Origin: Chitinophaga cymbidii
GTDB lineage: Bacteria > Bacteroidota > Bacteroidia > Chitinophagales > Chitinophagaceae
Assembly: GCF_007992715.1 (NCBI RefSeq)
Contig: NZ_BKAU01000005.1
Coordinates: forward strand, 744,001-808,000
DNA length: 64,000 nt
Reading direction: 5' to 3'
Numbering within the stretch: position 1 is the stretch's first letter; the number at the start of each line of letters is the position of its first letter. The position numbers and the translations under genes are program-made. The notes under the pieces were generated by a model, which ran no database searches, had not been told where the DNA came from, and was given only the letters and a program-made list of their open reading frames with translations. Below, one piece after another: positions 42,708 through 50,815 of this stretch.

Positions 42708-43565
42708 ATGAGATGGGTATTTGAAAACAGCGCAACCGGCGGCAGGTTGATCATGATCGCGGATGATGACATGATGAAGGGAGAAGGTATGCTCAACGGT
42801 CAGCATGAACATTTCAACACGATCGTTATCAATAAGTCCCCGGAACCGCAGGCGGTGATCATCGATCAGATCGCCTACACGATGCCGGGGCATTCTCTCC
42901 TCCCGTTGGTATCCAACCAGTATTTCGTTTTCGAAAAGCCACAGGCACTGGTGTCCTGGCAATTCAACAGGGATTTTTATTGTATTGTGGACCATGATGC
43001 GGAAGTCAGCTGCGTGGGTTTTTTGTTCTTCGGCATCCATCATCCTATGTTTATCCGGCTGAATACGGATGATCTGAAGAACATCGGCGTTATAGAGCAA
43101 TTGTTCCTGGAAGATATGGACGAAAAAGACAGGATGCAGGGCGAAATGCTGCGCACACTGCTGAAGCGGCTGATCATCAAAAGCACGCGCATGGCCAAAG
43201 TACAGACCAATGGATGCCTGCAGCTGACCGATGAAAGGCTGGACGTGATCCGACAGTTCAACCTGCTGCTGGAAGTGCATTACCGGCAGGAACATGAAGT
43301 TGTTTTCTATGCCGGTCTGCTGAATAAATCCCCCAAAACGCTGGCCAATCTTTTCCGGCTCTGCAATTATGCTTCGCCCTCCGCTATCATTCATAACAGG
43401 ATCATCCTGGAAGCCAAACGATACCTGTATTACACGAACAAATCCGGTAAGGAAATAGGGTACGAACTGGGGTTTGACAGTGCGGCGCATTTCAGCCGCT
43501 TCTTCAAACTGAAAACAGGCGCCAATCTTTCCGATTTCCGTGATGCTATTACAAAACAGACATAA
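42708..43565 (+). CDS. AraC-family transcriptional regulator
   Basis: 285 residues from ATG 42708, which has GGAGG 8 bp upstream, an unusually good ribosome-binding site for this lineage. The C-terminal helix-turn-helix domain has FYAGLLNKSPKTLANLFRLC and then the second helix pair GKEIGYELGFDSAAHFSRFF, ending FKLKTGANLSDFRD. The N-terminal half looks like a cupin-like ligand domain with an AraC_binding profile. It may control the spondin lipoprotein before it or the peroxiredoxin after it, whose start overlaps its end. An earlier TTG at 42675 is less likely. Confidence 0.88.
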   Translation: MRWVFENSATGGRLIMIADDDMMKGEGMLNGQHEHFNTIVINKSPEPQAVIIDQIAYTMPGHSLLPLVSNQYFVFEKPQALVSWQFNRDFYCIVDHDAEVSCVGFLFFGIHHPMFIRLNTDDLKNIGVIEQLFLEDMDEKDRMQGEMLRTLLKRLIIKSTRMAKVQTNGCLQLTDERLDVIRQFNLLLEVHYRQEHEVVFYAGLLNKSPKTLANLFRLCNYASPSAIIHNRIILEAKRYLYYTNKSGKEIGYELGFDSAAHFSRFFKLKTGANLSDFRDAITKQT

Positions 43566-44241
43566 TTTATTTACGGTGTATAAGATCTTTCTATCGGCGC
43601 TGGCCGTCGTGTGTTTGTCCGGTTTCGGCAAACGCAGTATAACAAGTGCTCCTGCTCCCGCTGACACGACCATTACCATGGCTGGCGTACCATTGAACCC
43701 GGAGGATGTCAGCCCGCTTTTAACCGGGGAGAACATTCCCCGTGCTCAATTGCCTGATGCGGACGGCAAATTGACGGACCTGCATGCGCTAGTCGCTAAA
43801 AGGCCGTCTATCCTGGTGTTTTACAGGGGCGGGTGGTGCCCTTACTGCAACCGGCAACTATCGGGATTACAAGAGATTGAACAGGACCTGAACAAAATGG
43901 GATACCAGCTGATCGCCATCAGTACAGACAGCCCGGAAAACCTGCGGCAGACCGGGGAAAAGCAGCATTTATCTTATACGCTGTTGTCAGATGCCGATCT
44001 GGCTTTGTCCAAAAAATTCGGGATTGCATATAAATCTCCGGAGAACTACGACAAATTTTTGCCGGCCACCTCCGGCGGTAAGAATACGAACAAACTACTA
44101 CCTGTTCCGTCAGTATTTATTGTAAACAGAAAAGGCAACATCCGCTTTGAATACATCAATCCGGATTTTAGAGAACGCTTGAACCCCGGTTTGTTGAAAG
44201 CCGCCGCAGCAGCGCTGATGAAAGAGGGGCTGCATGAATAA
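43543..44241 (+). CDS. Exported peroxiredoxin / thioredoxin-like protein
   Basis: 232 residues from ATG 43543. A hydrophobic N-terminal helix (KIFLSALAVVCLSGF) suggests export. The AhpC/TSA thioredoxin-fold domain follows: ILVFYRGGWCPYCNRQL, with the CPYC motif, then ELIAISTDS-like LIAISTDSPENLRQTG and the cis-Pro loop VPSVFIVNR. The CxxC makes it a thiol peroxidase or oxidoreductase in the periplasm. Its start overlaps the end of the AraC gene by 23 bp, suggesting coupling. Confidence 0.85.
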   Translation: MLLQNRHNLFTVYKIFLSALAVVCLSGFGKRSITSAPAPADTTITMAGVPLNPEDVSPLLTGENIPRAQLPDADGKLTDLHALVAKRPSILVFYRGGWCPYCNRQLSGLQEIEQDLNKMGYQLIAISTDSPENLRQTGEKQHLSYTLLSDADLALSKKFGIAYKSPENYDKFLPATSGGKNTNKLLPVPSVFIVNRKGNIRFEYINPDFRERLNPGLLKAAAAALMKEGLHE

Positions 44242-44289
44242 TCGCGGAATATCGCATAAATACCTTAAATTTTCTCCCAAAAAGGGACG

Positions 44290-44856
44290 ATGATCAACAG
44301 GATAATGTTTTTCTTTTTGCTGGTATTCAGTGTGAATGCGAACGCGCAGGCGCCTGCCGTGACGGATGTTACGGACGGCCTGCTGACCTGGGTGAAGCGG
44401 CTGGACAGCGATTTTTCTAAGTACTACAAACAGGAAAAAAGCGCGCAGCTGAAAGAGAGCCTGGGATTTTTGAAGCAGGACCTTGAAGATTATATGAAAA
44501 CGCGGAAGCGGTTGTCCGACAGCCTGTTCCGGCATAATGTTCCTTCCGGGAAAAAAGATCCGGAAAACCTGGAAGCGCTTAAAATAAAGATGGGCGCGGT
44601 AATGGGCCGGATGCGGGAAGTAACCGATCTGACGAACAGGGAATTGCAGGCGGAAGGCGATAAGCTGAATGATGCTATCTATAATGTTTTATACGGGGAA
44701 TCCAACCAGTTCCTCTCGCATCTTGAGGCTTTCCTCGCAGGCTATGAAGTCACTAAAAAAGATATGGCGCTGGACGGCAGCACCTGTTACTCCCGCTTGC
44801 AGACATGCCTTGGTTTGATCAACGGATTGCAGGATAAAATCGACAGAAAAAAATAA
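44290..44856 (+). CDS. Secreted helical protein of unknown function
   Basis: 188 residues, signal peptide MINRIMFFFLLVFSVNANAQ. The mature part is nearly all alpha-helical with heptad-like charged helices (YKQEKSAQLKESLGFLKQDL, MRREVTDLTNRELQ type) and two Cys near the end (STCYSRLQTCL). It may be a periplasmic coiled-coil or adaptor. It lies 48 bp after the peroxiredoxin gene on the same strand, and a bidirectional terminator follows. No family recognised. Confidence 0.65.
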   Translation: MINRIMFFFLLVFSVNANAQAPAVTDVTDGLLTWVKRLDSDFSKYYKQEKSAQLKESLGFLKQDLEDYMKTRKRLSDSLFRHNVPSGKKDPENLEALKIKMGAVMGRMREVTDLTNRELQAEGDKLNDAIYNVLYGESNQFLSHLEAFLAGYEVTKKDMALDGSTCYSRLQTCLGLINGLQDKIDRKK

Positions 44857-44858
44857 CA

Positions 44859-44891
44859 GGCCCGGCAGGAATACTGCCCGGCCCGTTTTTT
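44859..44891. terminator. Bidirectional terminator
   Basis: GGCCCGGCAG pairs with CTGCCCGGCC around a short loop, with one bulge. TTTTTT follows on the plus strand, and AAAAAAATAA precedes it, which gives a T run on the minus strand. It ends the secreted helical protein gene and the TonB receptor gene, which converge here. Confidence 0.75.
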
Positions 44892-44903
44892 CTTTCGGAG
44901 GGA

Positions 44904-47465
44904 CTAGTTTGCCGGGCTGAAATTGTAACGCAACGTTACGCCATATGTGCGCGGATCACCAAGCACTGCGGCATAGTGGCCGGCATTACCACCCGCTACG
45001 AGCAGCTGTTCGAAATAATCTTTGTTGAACAGGTTACGTCCCCATATAAATAACGATACTCCTTTGACCGCACGGAAACCCAGCCTGCCGTTGAACAAAG
45101 CATAGCCGTCCACGTTCAGGTATGGAGAAGGTGAGGAGCTGGAAGAAAATTCAGAACGGTAATATCCGTCCAGCGCCAGGAAGTACCTGCCGCCCTGCCC
45201 CAGGAACTTGCCGCCGGTGGATGCTTCGCCGCCAAGCGTTACCGTCCATTTGGAAATACCGGGCAGCCTGCTGCCGGAGATATCTTTGAAGGTGTTCGGG
45301 CCTCCGGTCTCTTCGAGCGGCACAGGCGCGTTTTTGAACGATTTGTATTTACCATCTGTATAAGCAACCGCACCGAAGAGCGAGAAGTGATCGTTGAACC
45401 GGATATTACCGTCCAGTTCTGCGCCGCGCACCTGCACCTTTTCCGCGTTGGCGAGATAGCCGCGGTTTACGCCCAGCTCAGCCGTTTGCACCTGTGTCTG
45501 GAAATCCCTGATGTCTGTATTAAAGATAGCCAGGTTGAGGGTAGAAGATGCAGAAGGCGTTGTTTTGATGCCTACTTCAAAATGCTGCACATATTCCGGT
45601 TTGATCTCCGCCAGTTCCAGCATGGGTTGTCCGTCTGAAGTGGGAAGCCCGCCCAGGTTGAGGCCAACCGGTTTGTAGTTGGTGGAGTAGGTGGCATAGG
45701 TGTTGATGTTGTTGCTGGCTTTGAAGGAAACGGTCAGCTGGCCGGAAAGATTGGTATTGTCCGTATTGGCGAGAAACGCCTGGTCCGAGTACACCGCCTT
45801 CTTCAGCGCCAGCAGGGCGGGGTCTGTGGTTTCCAGGCCACCATATGTCTGGCGGTTGAAGTCCACTTTTTTATCATCATAATTATACCGCAGGCCGGGC
45901 AGTACATGCAAACGGTTGGTGATAGCCCAGTCCAGCTGCCCGAACACGGCCGCGCTCAGCGTCTGCAAGCGGGAGGTGGTACGGATACCGTAGCCTTCCA
46001 GCAATCCCGGGGTCTTCCATAGCTCGCTGGTGGAGTTCTGTGAAAAACGCCATTGCGCCGCACCGGATTCTTCGATATGCACAGGATCGGTTTTGAGGTC
46101 CTGCCCGATCACGAAAACACCCACCACTCCGCTCAGTTTGGAGGAGAACTCACCCGCGTACCGCACTTCCTGCGACCATTGCTGGTGTTTGGAAGTGGCC
46201 TGCGAGAGCGTTAACACCGGCAATGCGGTGAAGTCGCGGTCGTTGGACGGGTCCCAGTGCCAGTAGCGCCAGGCGGAGGTAGCGGTCAATGTGCCGCCGC
46301 CGAGCTTCGCGTCTACGTTCAGGGATACGCCGCCCAGGTCGTTGCCAGAGCGCCAGGTGGTATTGTGGTCGATCAGGCGGTCGAATGGATTGCGGCTGGG
46401 CAGCTCGTAATGAAGATCGGCGATGATGTTGTCGAACTGCCGGTAATCCGCCCGTTGTGTTTTCACAACGCCGGCTACTACCTGCGCATAGCCTTCAGGG
46501 CGCTGCTGCGAAGCATCACCGGTGAGCGTGATGCTCACCCGTTCGCTGGGCGTATACAGCAGCTGCGCCCGCGCGCCGATGTTATTGATATCGTTCACAT
46601 AATTCAGCGAAGAAACATTATAGATAGTGCCGTCGCGCTGTGTGCCGGAGAAGGCGATCCTGCCTGCCAGCTTGCCGGCGATCGCGCCGCCAACGGAGGC
46701 TTTCGCCTGTATGTAGCCGTAATTGCCATAGCTCACTTCCGCGGTAGCGGAAGGAGAGAAGGATGGTTTACGGGTGGTGATGTTCAGCGCGCCGGCAGTG
46801 GTGTTCTTGCCAAACAGTGTACCCTGCGGGCCGCGCAGCACTTCTATCTGCTCCACGTCTACAAAATCAAGCGTGGTGGCAGCGGGGCGCGCATAGTATA
46901 CGCCATCGAGATAAAATCCCACGCCGGGATCAATGCCATCGTTCGTCAGGCCGAAAGTAGAGCCGAGGCCGCGGATGTTGAGCGTAGTGTTGCGCGGATT
47001 GGAGGAGTACAGCTGCACGGTGGGTATCAGCTCTTTAACCCGGTTTACGTTAAATGCGCCCGCGTCTTCAATAACGCCGCCGCGCACAACGGAGATGGCA
47101 ATGGGCACGTTCTGTATCTTTTCATTGCGGCGCCGCGCGGTAACGGATACTTCGTTGAGCTGGCGGTTGTCTACCGTGAGGATGATTTCCAGTGCGCCGA
47201 GGTTTTGTTCGGTCACTTCAATTTCGCGGGGTGCAAAGCCAATGGAGGTGACGCCCAGCACGAGGGGGAGCGGTGCGTACGTTGTCAAGCTGAATTGGCC
47301 TTTGTTGTCTGCAATCGCATGGTTGGTGGAACCTCTGAGGCTGATGGTGGCGCCGGGTACAGGGGAACCTTTTTCACCTTTTACAACGCCTTTGATCACC
47401 TTTTGGGCAAATGCGGCATTGACCAGGAGGATGTTGAAAAACAGGAATGGGAGTACTTTTTTCAT
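44904..47465 (-). CDS. TonB-dependent outer-membrane receptor
   Basis: 853 residues. Signal peptide (NILLVNAAFAQ), carboxypeptidase-like domain about 22-100, a NEVSVTARRRNEKIQNVPIA TonB-box/plug start at about 103, the plug LDFVDVEQIEVLRGPQGTLF and barrel ending LRYNFSPAN. It is not SusC-like: there is no SusD partner, and the plug resembles Fe/B12 and IacA-type receptors of proteobacteria (sphingomonad-like). Its promoter -7 box overlaps a GTCTAC operator-like site. It is divergent from a FAD monooxygenase, which hints at uptake of a small aromatic or terpenoid compound. Ligand unknown. Confidence 0.85.
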   Translation of the reverse strand: MKKVLPFLFFNILLVNAAFAQKVIKGVVKGEKGSPVPGATISLRGSTNHAIADNKGQFSLTTYAPLPLVLGVTSIGFAPREIEVTEQNLGALEIILTVDNRQLNEVSVTARRRNEKIQNVPIAISVVRGGVIEDAGAFNVNRVKELIPTVQLYSSNPRNTTLNIRGLGSTFGLTNDGIDPGVGFYLDGVYYARPAATTLDFVDVEQIEVLRGPQGTLFGKNTTAGALNITTRKPSFSPSATAEVSYGNYGYIQAKASVGGAIAGKLAGRIAFSGTQRDGTIYNVSSLNYVNDINNIGARAQLLYTPSERVSITLTGDASQQRPEGYAQVVAGVVKTQRADYRQFDNIIADLHYELPSRNPFDRLIDHNTTWRSGNDLGGVSLNVDAKLGGGTLTATSAWRYWHWDPSNDRDFTALPVLTLSQATSKHQQWSQEVRYAGEFSSKLSGVVGVFVIGQDLKTDPVHIEESGAAQWRFSQNSTSELWKTPGLLEGYGIRTTSRLQTLSAAVFGQLDWAITNRLHVLPGLRYNYDDKKVDFNRQTYGGLETTDPALLALKKAVYSDQAFLANTDNTNLSGQLTVSFKASNNINTYATYSTNYKPVGLNLGGLPTSDGQPMLELAEIKPEYVQHFEVGIKTTPSASSTLNLAIFNTDIRDFQTQVQTAELGVNRGYLANAEKVQVRGAELDGNIRFNDHFSLFGAVAYTDGKYKSFKNAPVPLEETGGPNTFKDISGSRLPGISKWTVTLGGEASTGGKFLGQGGRYFLALDGYYRSEFSSSSSPSPYLNVDGYALFNGRLGFRAVKGVSLFIWGRNLFNKDYFEQLLVAGGNAGHYAAVLGDPRTYGVTLRYNFSPAN

Positions 47466-47491
47466 GATCTTATAGTATGGATTGGTTTATA

Positions 47492-47526
47492 GTCTACTTA
47501 GTCTACTGGATTTGTAGACAAATATA
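47492..47526. promoter_or_regulatory. GTCTAC operator with the receptor's -7 box
   Basis: GTCTAC at 47492-47497 and again at 47501-47506, and GTAGAC at 47514-47519, giving one dyad (GTCTAC N7 GTAGAC) plus a tandem third half-site. CAAATATA at 47519-47526 reads TATATTTG on the minus strand, a perfect TAnnTTTG box for the receptor gene, and it directly abuts the dyad. TetR-type repressors bind such sites. Confidence 0.6.
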
Positions 47527-47555
47527 TTTCAGTATTTTAACTTTTTCATATTTTT

Positions 47556-47585
47556 TTTGAAAGGGGGATGGAAAACGTAGTTTTG
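47556..47585 (+). promoter_or_regulatory. Promoter of the FAD monooxygenase gene
   Basis: TTTG at 47556-47559, 18 nt spacer, then TAGTTTTG at 47578-47585, both exact matches to the Bacteroidota consensus. The ATG is at 47628. Confidence 0.7.
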
Positions 47586-47627
47586 ATATACCGGAAGACA
47601 GATTATCTGACCTGAAAACCGATCGTC

Positions 47628-48860
47628 ATGCTGCATCACAGAACAGTTAAGGAACAATATGAACAGGCTGCTGCGCGGGACCAACTTAAGATATTGATAG
47701 TGGGAGCGGGGATAGCGGGCGTAACGGCGGCGCAGCTGTTGCGAAAGGACGGTCAGTATCCGGTGTTGATCGAACGTCATGCCGGCAATTCGCATCCCGG
47801 TTACATGCTGGCGCTAATGCCCATGGTGGACTCTGCATTGAACGATCTCGGCGTTCGTGATGAATACCGGGAGAACAGTACGGCGTTAAAAAGCTATGGC
47901 TTCCACGGGCACAAGGGAAAGCTGATCCGGGAAGATTCGATGTCTGCGATACTGGACCGTTATGGCGATTATCGCGGGATTGCCCGTGGGGAGCTTTTGG
48001 ATGTATTGACGTTGGGCGGTTGCGATGTAGCGTTTGACACGACGGTAACAAGGATAGCCGAGATGGACGGCGGCACACAGGTAACCTTTCAATCAAAAGA
48101 TGAAACCCGTCAGTTCGCATTCGACCTTGTCATCATTGCCGACGGCATTCACTCCTCTACCCGGAAGCTGGTCATGGGGGATCTGCCTGTAGATATTGTC
48201 AATACAAAATGGGGCGGCTGGGTGGTTTGGGCGCCGGAAGACGATAACATGGGATTGGGTGAAGAACTCTGGGGAGCGGGCTTCTTCTATGGCGTCTATC
48301 CTGTGAAGGGAAAATTGGGTGTTTTTTTAGGCGGAGCAATTGATGATACGCAAAAGGGCCCTGCTAAGTTCGTATCGGAAGTGCAGAAGAAATTGACGGT
48401 TATCAATCCGCGCATGCAAAGTTGTCTTAATGAAGTGGCGCAAACGCCCGATGCCTTTTTCTGGTCGCTGGATGATTGCCGTTGCCTGCAATGGGCGTTC
48501 GGCAATACTATTTTACTCGGTGATGCGGCGGCCGGATTTTTGCCTACGGCGGGCATTGGCGCGGGTATGGCCATTGAGTCCGCCTGGGTGTTGAGCCGGA
48601 TGCTCCGGTATGCGGACGGAGGGAACACAGGCGCGTTACTCAAAGCATATGAAAAGGCACAGCGGCCAAGGGTGGAGGCTGCGCAAAAGACTTCCAGGGG
48701 GCTGGCTAAGATTATGTTTCGTCAGAGCCGGTTGCTTGCGGCTTTGAGGGATTTGTCCATGCGCCTGGTGAGTGTGGAAATGGCGCTCGGGCCGATTCAA
48801 AAATTGGTGGCCGACAGGCCGGACCCCGACAGCCTGGCGAAGCGGGCTTTGGAAAAATAA
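47628..48860 (+). CDS. FAD-dependent monooxygenase (group A, TetX/hydroxylase type)
   Basis: 410 residues, cytoplasmic. GAGIAG Rossmann motif at about 26-31 (ILIVGAGIAGVTAAQLL), the DG motif at about 167-176 (LVIIADGIHSSTRK), and the GD motif ILLGDAAAGFLPTAGIG at about 295-310 that binds the FAD ribityl. This is the class A aromatic hydroxylase fold, which includes TetX and other antibiotic-modifying or catabolic oxygenases. The divergent TonB receptor could supply its substrate. Followed 30 bp later by a serine hydrolase gene. The substrate is unknown. Confidence 0.85.
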   Translation: MLHHRTVKEQYEQAAARDQLKILIVGAGIAGVTAAQLLRKDGQYPVLIERHAGNSHPGYMLALMPMVDSALNDLGVRDEYRENSTALKSYGFHGHKGKLIREDSMSAILDRYGDYRGIARGELLDVLTLGGCDVAFDTTVTRIAEMDGGTQVTFQSKDETRQFAFDLVIIADGIHSSTRKLVMGDLPVDIVNTKWGGWVVWAPEDDNMGLGEELWGAGFFYGVYPVKGKLGVFLGGAIDDTQKGPAKFVSEVQKKLTVINPRMQSCLNEVAQTPDAFFWSLDDCRCLQWAFGNTILLGDAAAGFLPTAGIGAGMAIESAWVLSRMLRYADGGNTGALLKAYEKAQRPRVEAAQKTSRGLAKIMFRQSRLLAALRDLSMRLVSVEMALGPIQKLVADRPDPDSLAKRALEK

Positions 48861-48890
48861 TCACTATTACTCTTTTCTTATTCTGAACAC

Positions 48891-50027
48891 ATGCTATTCA
48901 AAACAAGGTTAACTACGATCGTTGTACTATTATTGTCCATGCAAACCTTCGCGCAGCAGGACAGCCTGCAGGGTAAGGCGCAAAGCAACAATCCACTTAA
49001 AAACGGTCTTGATAAGGAAGTTGAGAAGCTGGTACGCCCCTACATCCAGAAAAGCAATACCGCCGGGCTCATACTGGCCGTGATCCACAAGGGAAAGGTT
49101 TACCGTTACAGTTACGGTACTGTTGACAAAAAGCGTAAAGAGCTGCCAAAGCCCTCCACACTTTTCGAGATCGGCTCGATCACAAAAACTTTTACCTCGC
49201 TTTTGCTAGCGGAGCAGGTACTTGAAGGAAAAATGTCGCTGGATGATCCCATCAACCGCTACCTGCCGGATTCTGTAAAAGACATCAGCGCAAACGGAAT
49301 GCCGGTGCGGCTGGTGCATCTTGCCAACCATACATCCGGCTTTCCGCGCCTGCCCGCTAACATTTTCCAGATGAAGGTCGACCGCAATGATCCCTACCGG
49401 AATTATGTGCATGATTCCTTATACAGTTACCTGGTCCGTTATCAGGCTACAACGCCGCCGGGACAGGTATATGCTTATTCGAATTTCGGAGCGGGGTTGC
49501 TGGGCGTGATCCTGGAAAGGCAACTGGGCGCGGGATTTCAGACGCTGGTAGAAGAACGTATCTGCAAGCCGCTGAAGATGTTCCATACCTTCATCGATAT
49601 ACCAACCGGCCAGGCCGCAGCTTTTGCCCAGGGCTACAACGAACTGGGATTACCCGCCAGCCCCTGGGACCTGGGCTCGTTAAAAGGGGCGGGCGCGCTC
49701 CGGTCCACACTGGATGACATGGTATTGTATCTCAAGGCGCAGCTGGGCGCCGGCAATGATCTTGCAAAGGCTATTGTATTAACCCACGAGCCAACTTTTA
49801 CGGGGCCTGGTCAGCAAATGGCGCTGGGCTGGTTGATCGGCCGGCATGGGGAGAACGTTTATTATCAGCATTCCGGGGGCACGGGCGGATACCGGTCTTT
49901 TGCCGGCTTCAGTCCGGAGCAGCAATTTGCGGTAGTGATCCTGTCGAATGCCGCCGAAGATGTGACCCCGATAGGGCAGGCATTGTCTGCATTCGCAGAA
50001 GAGGCCACGCATGTTGCAGAACGTTGA
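48891..50027 (+). CDS. Serine hydrolase, beta-lactamase family (class C-like)
   Basis: 378 residues, signal peptide MLFKTRLTTIVVLLLSMQTF. Catalytic motifs of the class C/DD-peptidase fold: Ser96 in SITK (GSITKTFTSL), Tyr196 in YSN, and HSGG at 327-330 in place of KTG. The rest is a standard beta-lactamase-related alpha/beta fold. Periplasmic; it may cut D-Ala peptides, esters or beta-lactams. It follows the FAD monooxygenase gene by 30 bp, so they are probably one transcript. The spacer to the sigma gene downstream is 163 bp, so it is not part of that unit. Confidence 0.9.
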   Translation: MLFKTRLTTIVVLLLSMQTFAQQDSLQGKAQSNNPLKNGLDKEVEKLVRPYIQKSNTAGLILAVIHKGKVYRYSYGTVDKKRKELPKPSTLFEIGSITKTFTSLLLAEQVLEGKMSLDDPINRYLPDSVKDISANGMPVRLVHLANHTSGFPRLPANIFQMKVDRNDPYRNYVHDSLYSYLVRYQATTPPGQVYAYSNFGAGLLGVILERQLGAGFQTLVEERICKPLKMFHTFIDIPTGQAAAFAQGYNELGLPASPWDLGSLKGAGALRSTLDDMVLYLKAQLGAGNDLAKAIVLTHEPTFTGPGQQMALGWLIGRHGENVYYQHSGGTGGYRSFAGFSPEQQFAVVILSNAAEDVTPIGQALSAFAEEATHVAER

Positions 50028-50190
50028 AAAGCCTTTGGAGGATTTGTTGTGGAGATTGATAAAGATAAAGAAGGTATTTGCAGAAAACTTGCACACACAT
50101 TCGCGGATGTTGCGGATTTTTTATATCTTATCGCTGATTTGAGGATCATCAACCAGACTGACCGTTATTGAATACCATTATCAAACTACA

Positions 50191-50751
50191 GTGACGCTTT
50201 ACCATTCTCATACCGACGAGCAGTTATTTTCCCTGCTGCAGAACGGCGATGAGACAGCTTTTACGGAGATCTACCAACGCTACTGGAAGCTGTTATTCGC
50301 TGTGGCCGCCAATAAAACGGGCGTGCTGGCTGACGCGGAGGAAATTGTGCAGGAGATATTTGCCGATCTCTGGAAGCGGAGGGAGGTGATCAGTATCCGT
50401 CACTCCCTGAAATCGTTCCTTGCGGGAGCGGTGAAATTCCAGGTATATATTTATTTCGACAAACAGAGCCGGCAACGTACCTGTCAGCAGGAGGCCATCC
50501 ACAGCGACTCCCAGGTAGATCCGTCGTATGAATACAAGGCGCTGGAAGAGCAGGTGCACCAGGCAACGGCGCAGCTGCCAGAGCGCTGCCGGCTGGTGTA
50601 CGAGTTGAGCCGCAACGCGGGCCTTTCACATAGGGAGATCGCGCGTACGCTTGACATCTCCGAAAAAACGGTGGAAAACCAGATCACCAAGGCGCTGAAG
50701 CATCTTCACGCAGCGCTGCGGTCCCTTCTCTCTCTCATAGGGATTTTTTAA
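50191..50751 (+). CDS. RNA polymerase ECF-type sigma factor
   Basis: 186 residues, apparently starting at GTG 50191. Region 2: AFTEIYQRYWKLLFAVAANK and the EEIVQEIFADLWKRR core; region 4 with the helix-turn-helix SHREIARTLDISEKTVENQI. Same domain plan as the sigma factor at 14309, with about the same length, but only moderately similar. It should act on the SusC/SusD unit downstream and be held by the FecR protein encoded 65 bp on. Confidence 0.92.
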   Translation: MTLYHSHTDEQLFSLLQNGDETAFTEIYQRYWKLLFAVAANKTGVLADAEEIVQEIFADLWKRREVISIRHSLKSFLAGAVKFQVYIYFDKQSRQRTCQQEAIHSDSQVDPSYEYKALEEQVHQATAQLPERCRLVYELSRNAGLSHREIARTLDISEKTVENQITKALKHLHAALRSLLSLIGIF

Positions 50752-50769
50752 TTTTTTTTTTGACGGCAT

Positions 50770-50784
50770 GGGGGGAAGCCTCCC
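50770..50784 (+). promoter_or_regulatory. Sigma-FecR intergenic hairpin element
   Basis: GGGGGG at 50770-50775 pairs with CCTCCC at 50779-50784 (one G-U pair), loop AAG, followed by GTTTTC and preceded by a long T run. It is the twin of the element at 14273-14286. Possibly an attenuator that sets the sigma to anti-sigma ratio. Confidence 0.45.
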
Positions 50785-50815
50785 GTTTTCTTACTTATAG
50801 GAAAACAAACACGTT

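Noticed and set aside
42474..43736. 420-residue minus-strand ORF opposite the AraC regulator
   Set aside because: The plus strand has a complete AraC helix-turn-helix domain and a ribosome-binding site; the minus frame overlaps three plus-strand genes.
48891..50027. Membership of this serine hydrolase in the downstream peptide locus
   Set aside because: A 163-bp gap separates it from the sigma gene, and it is only 30 bp from the FAD monooxygenase, so the pairing with the latter is better supported.
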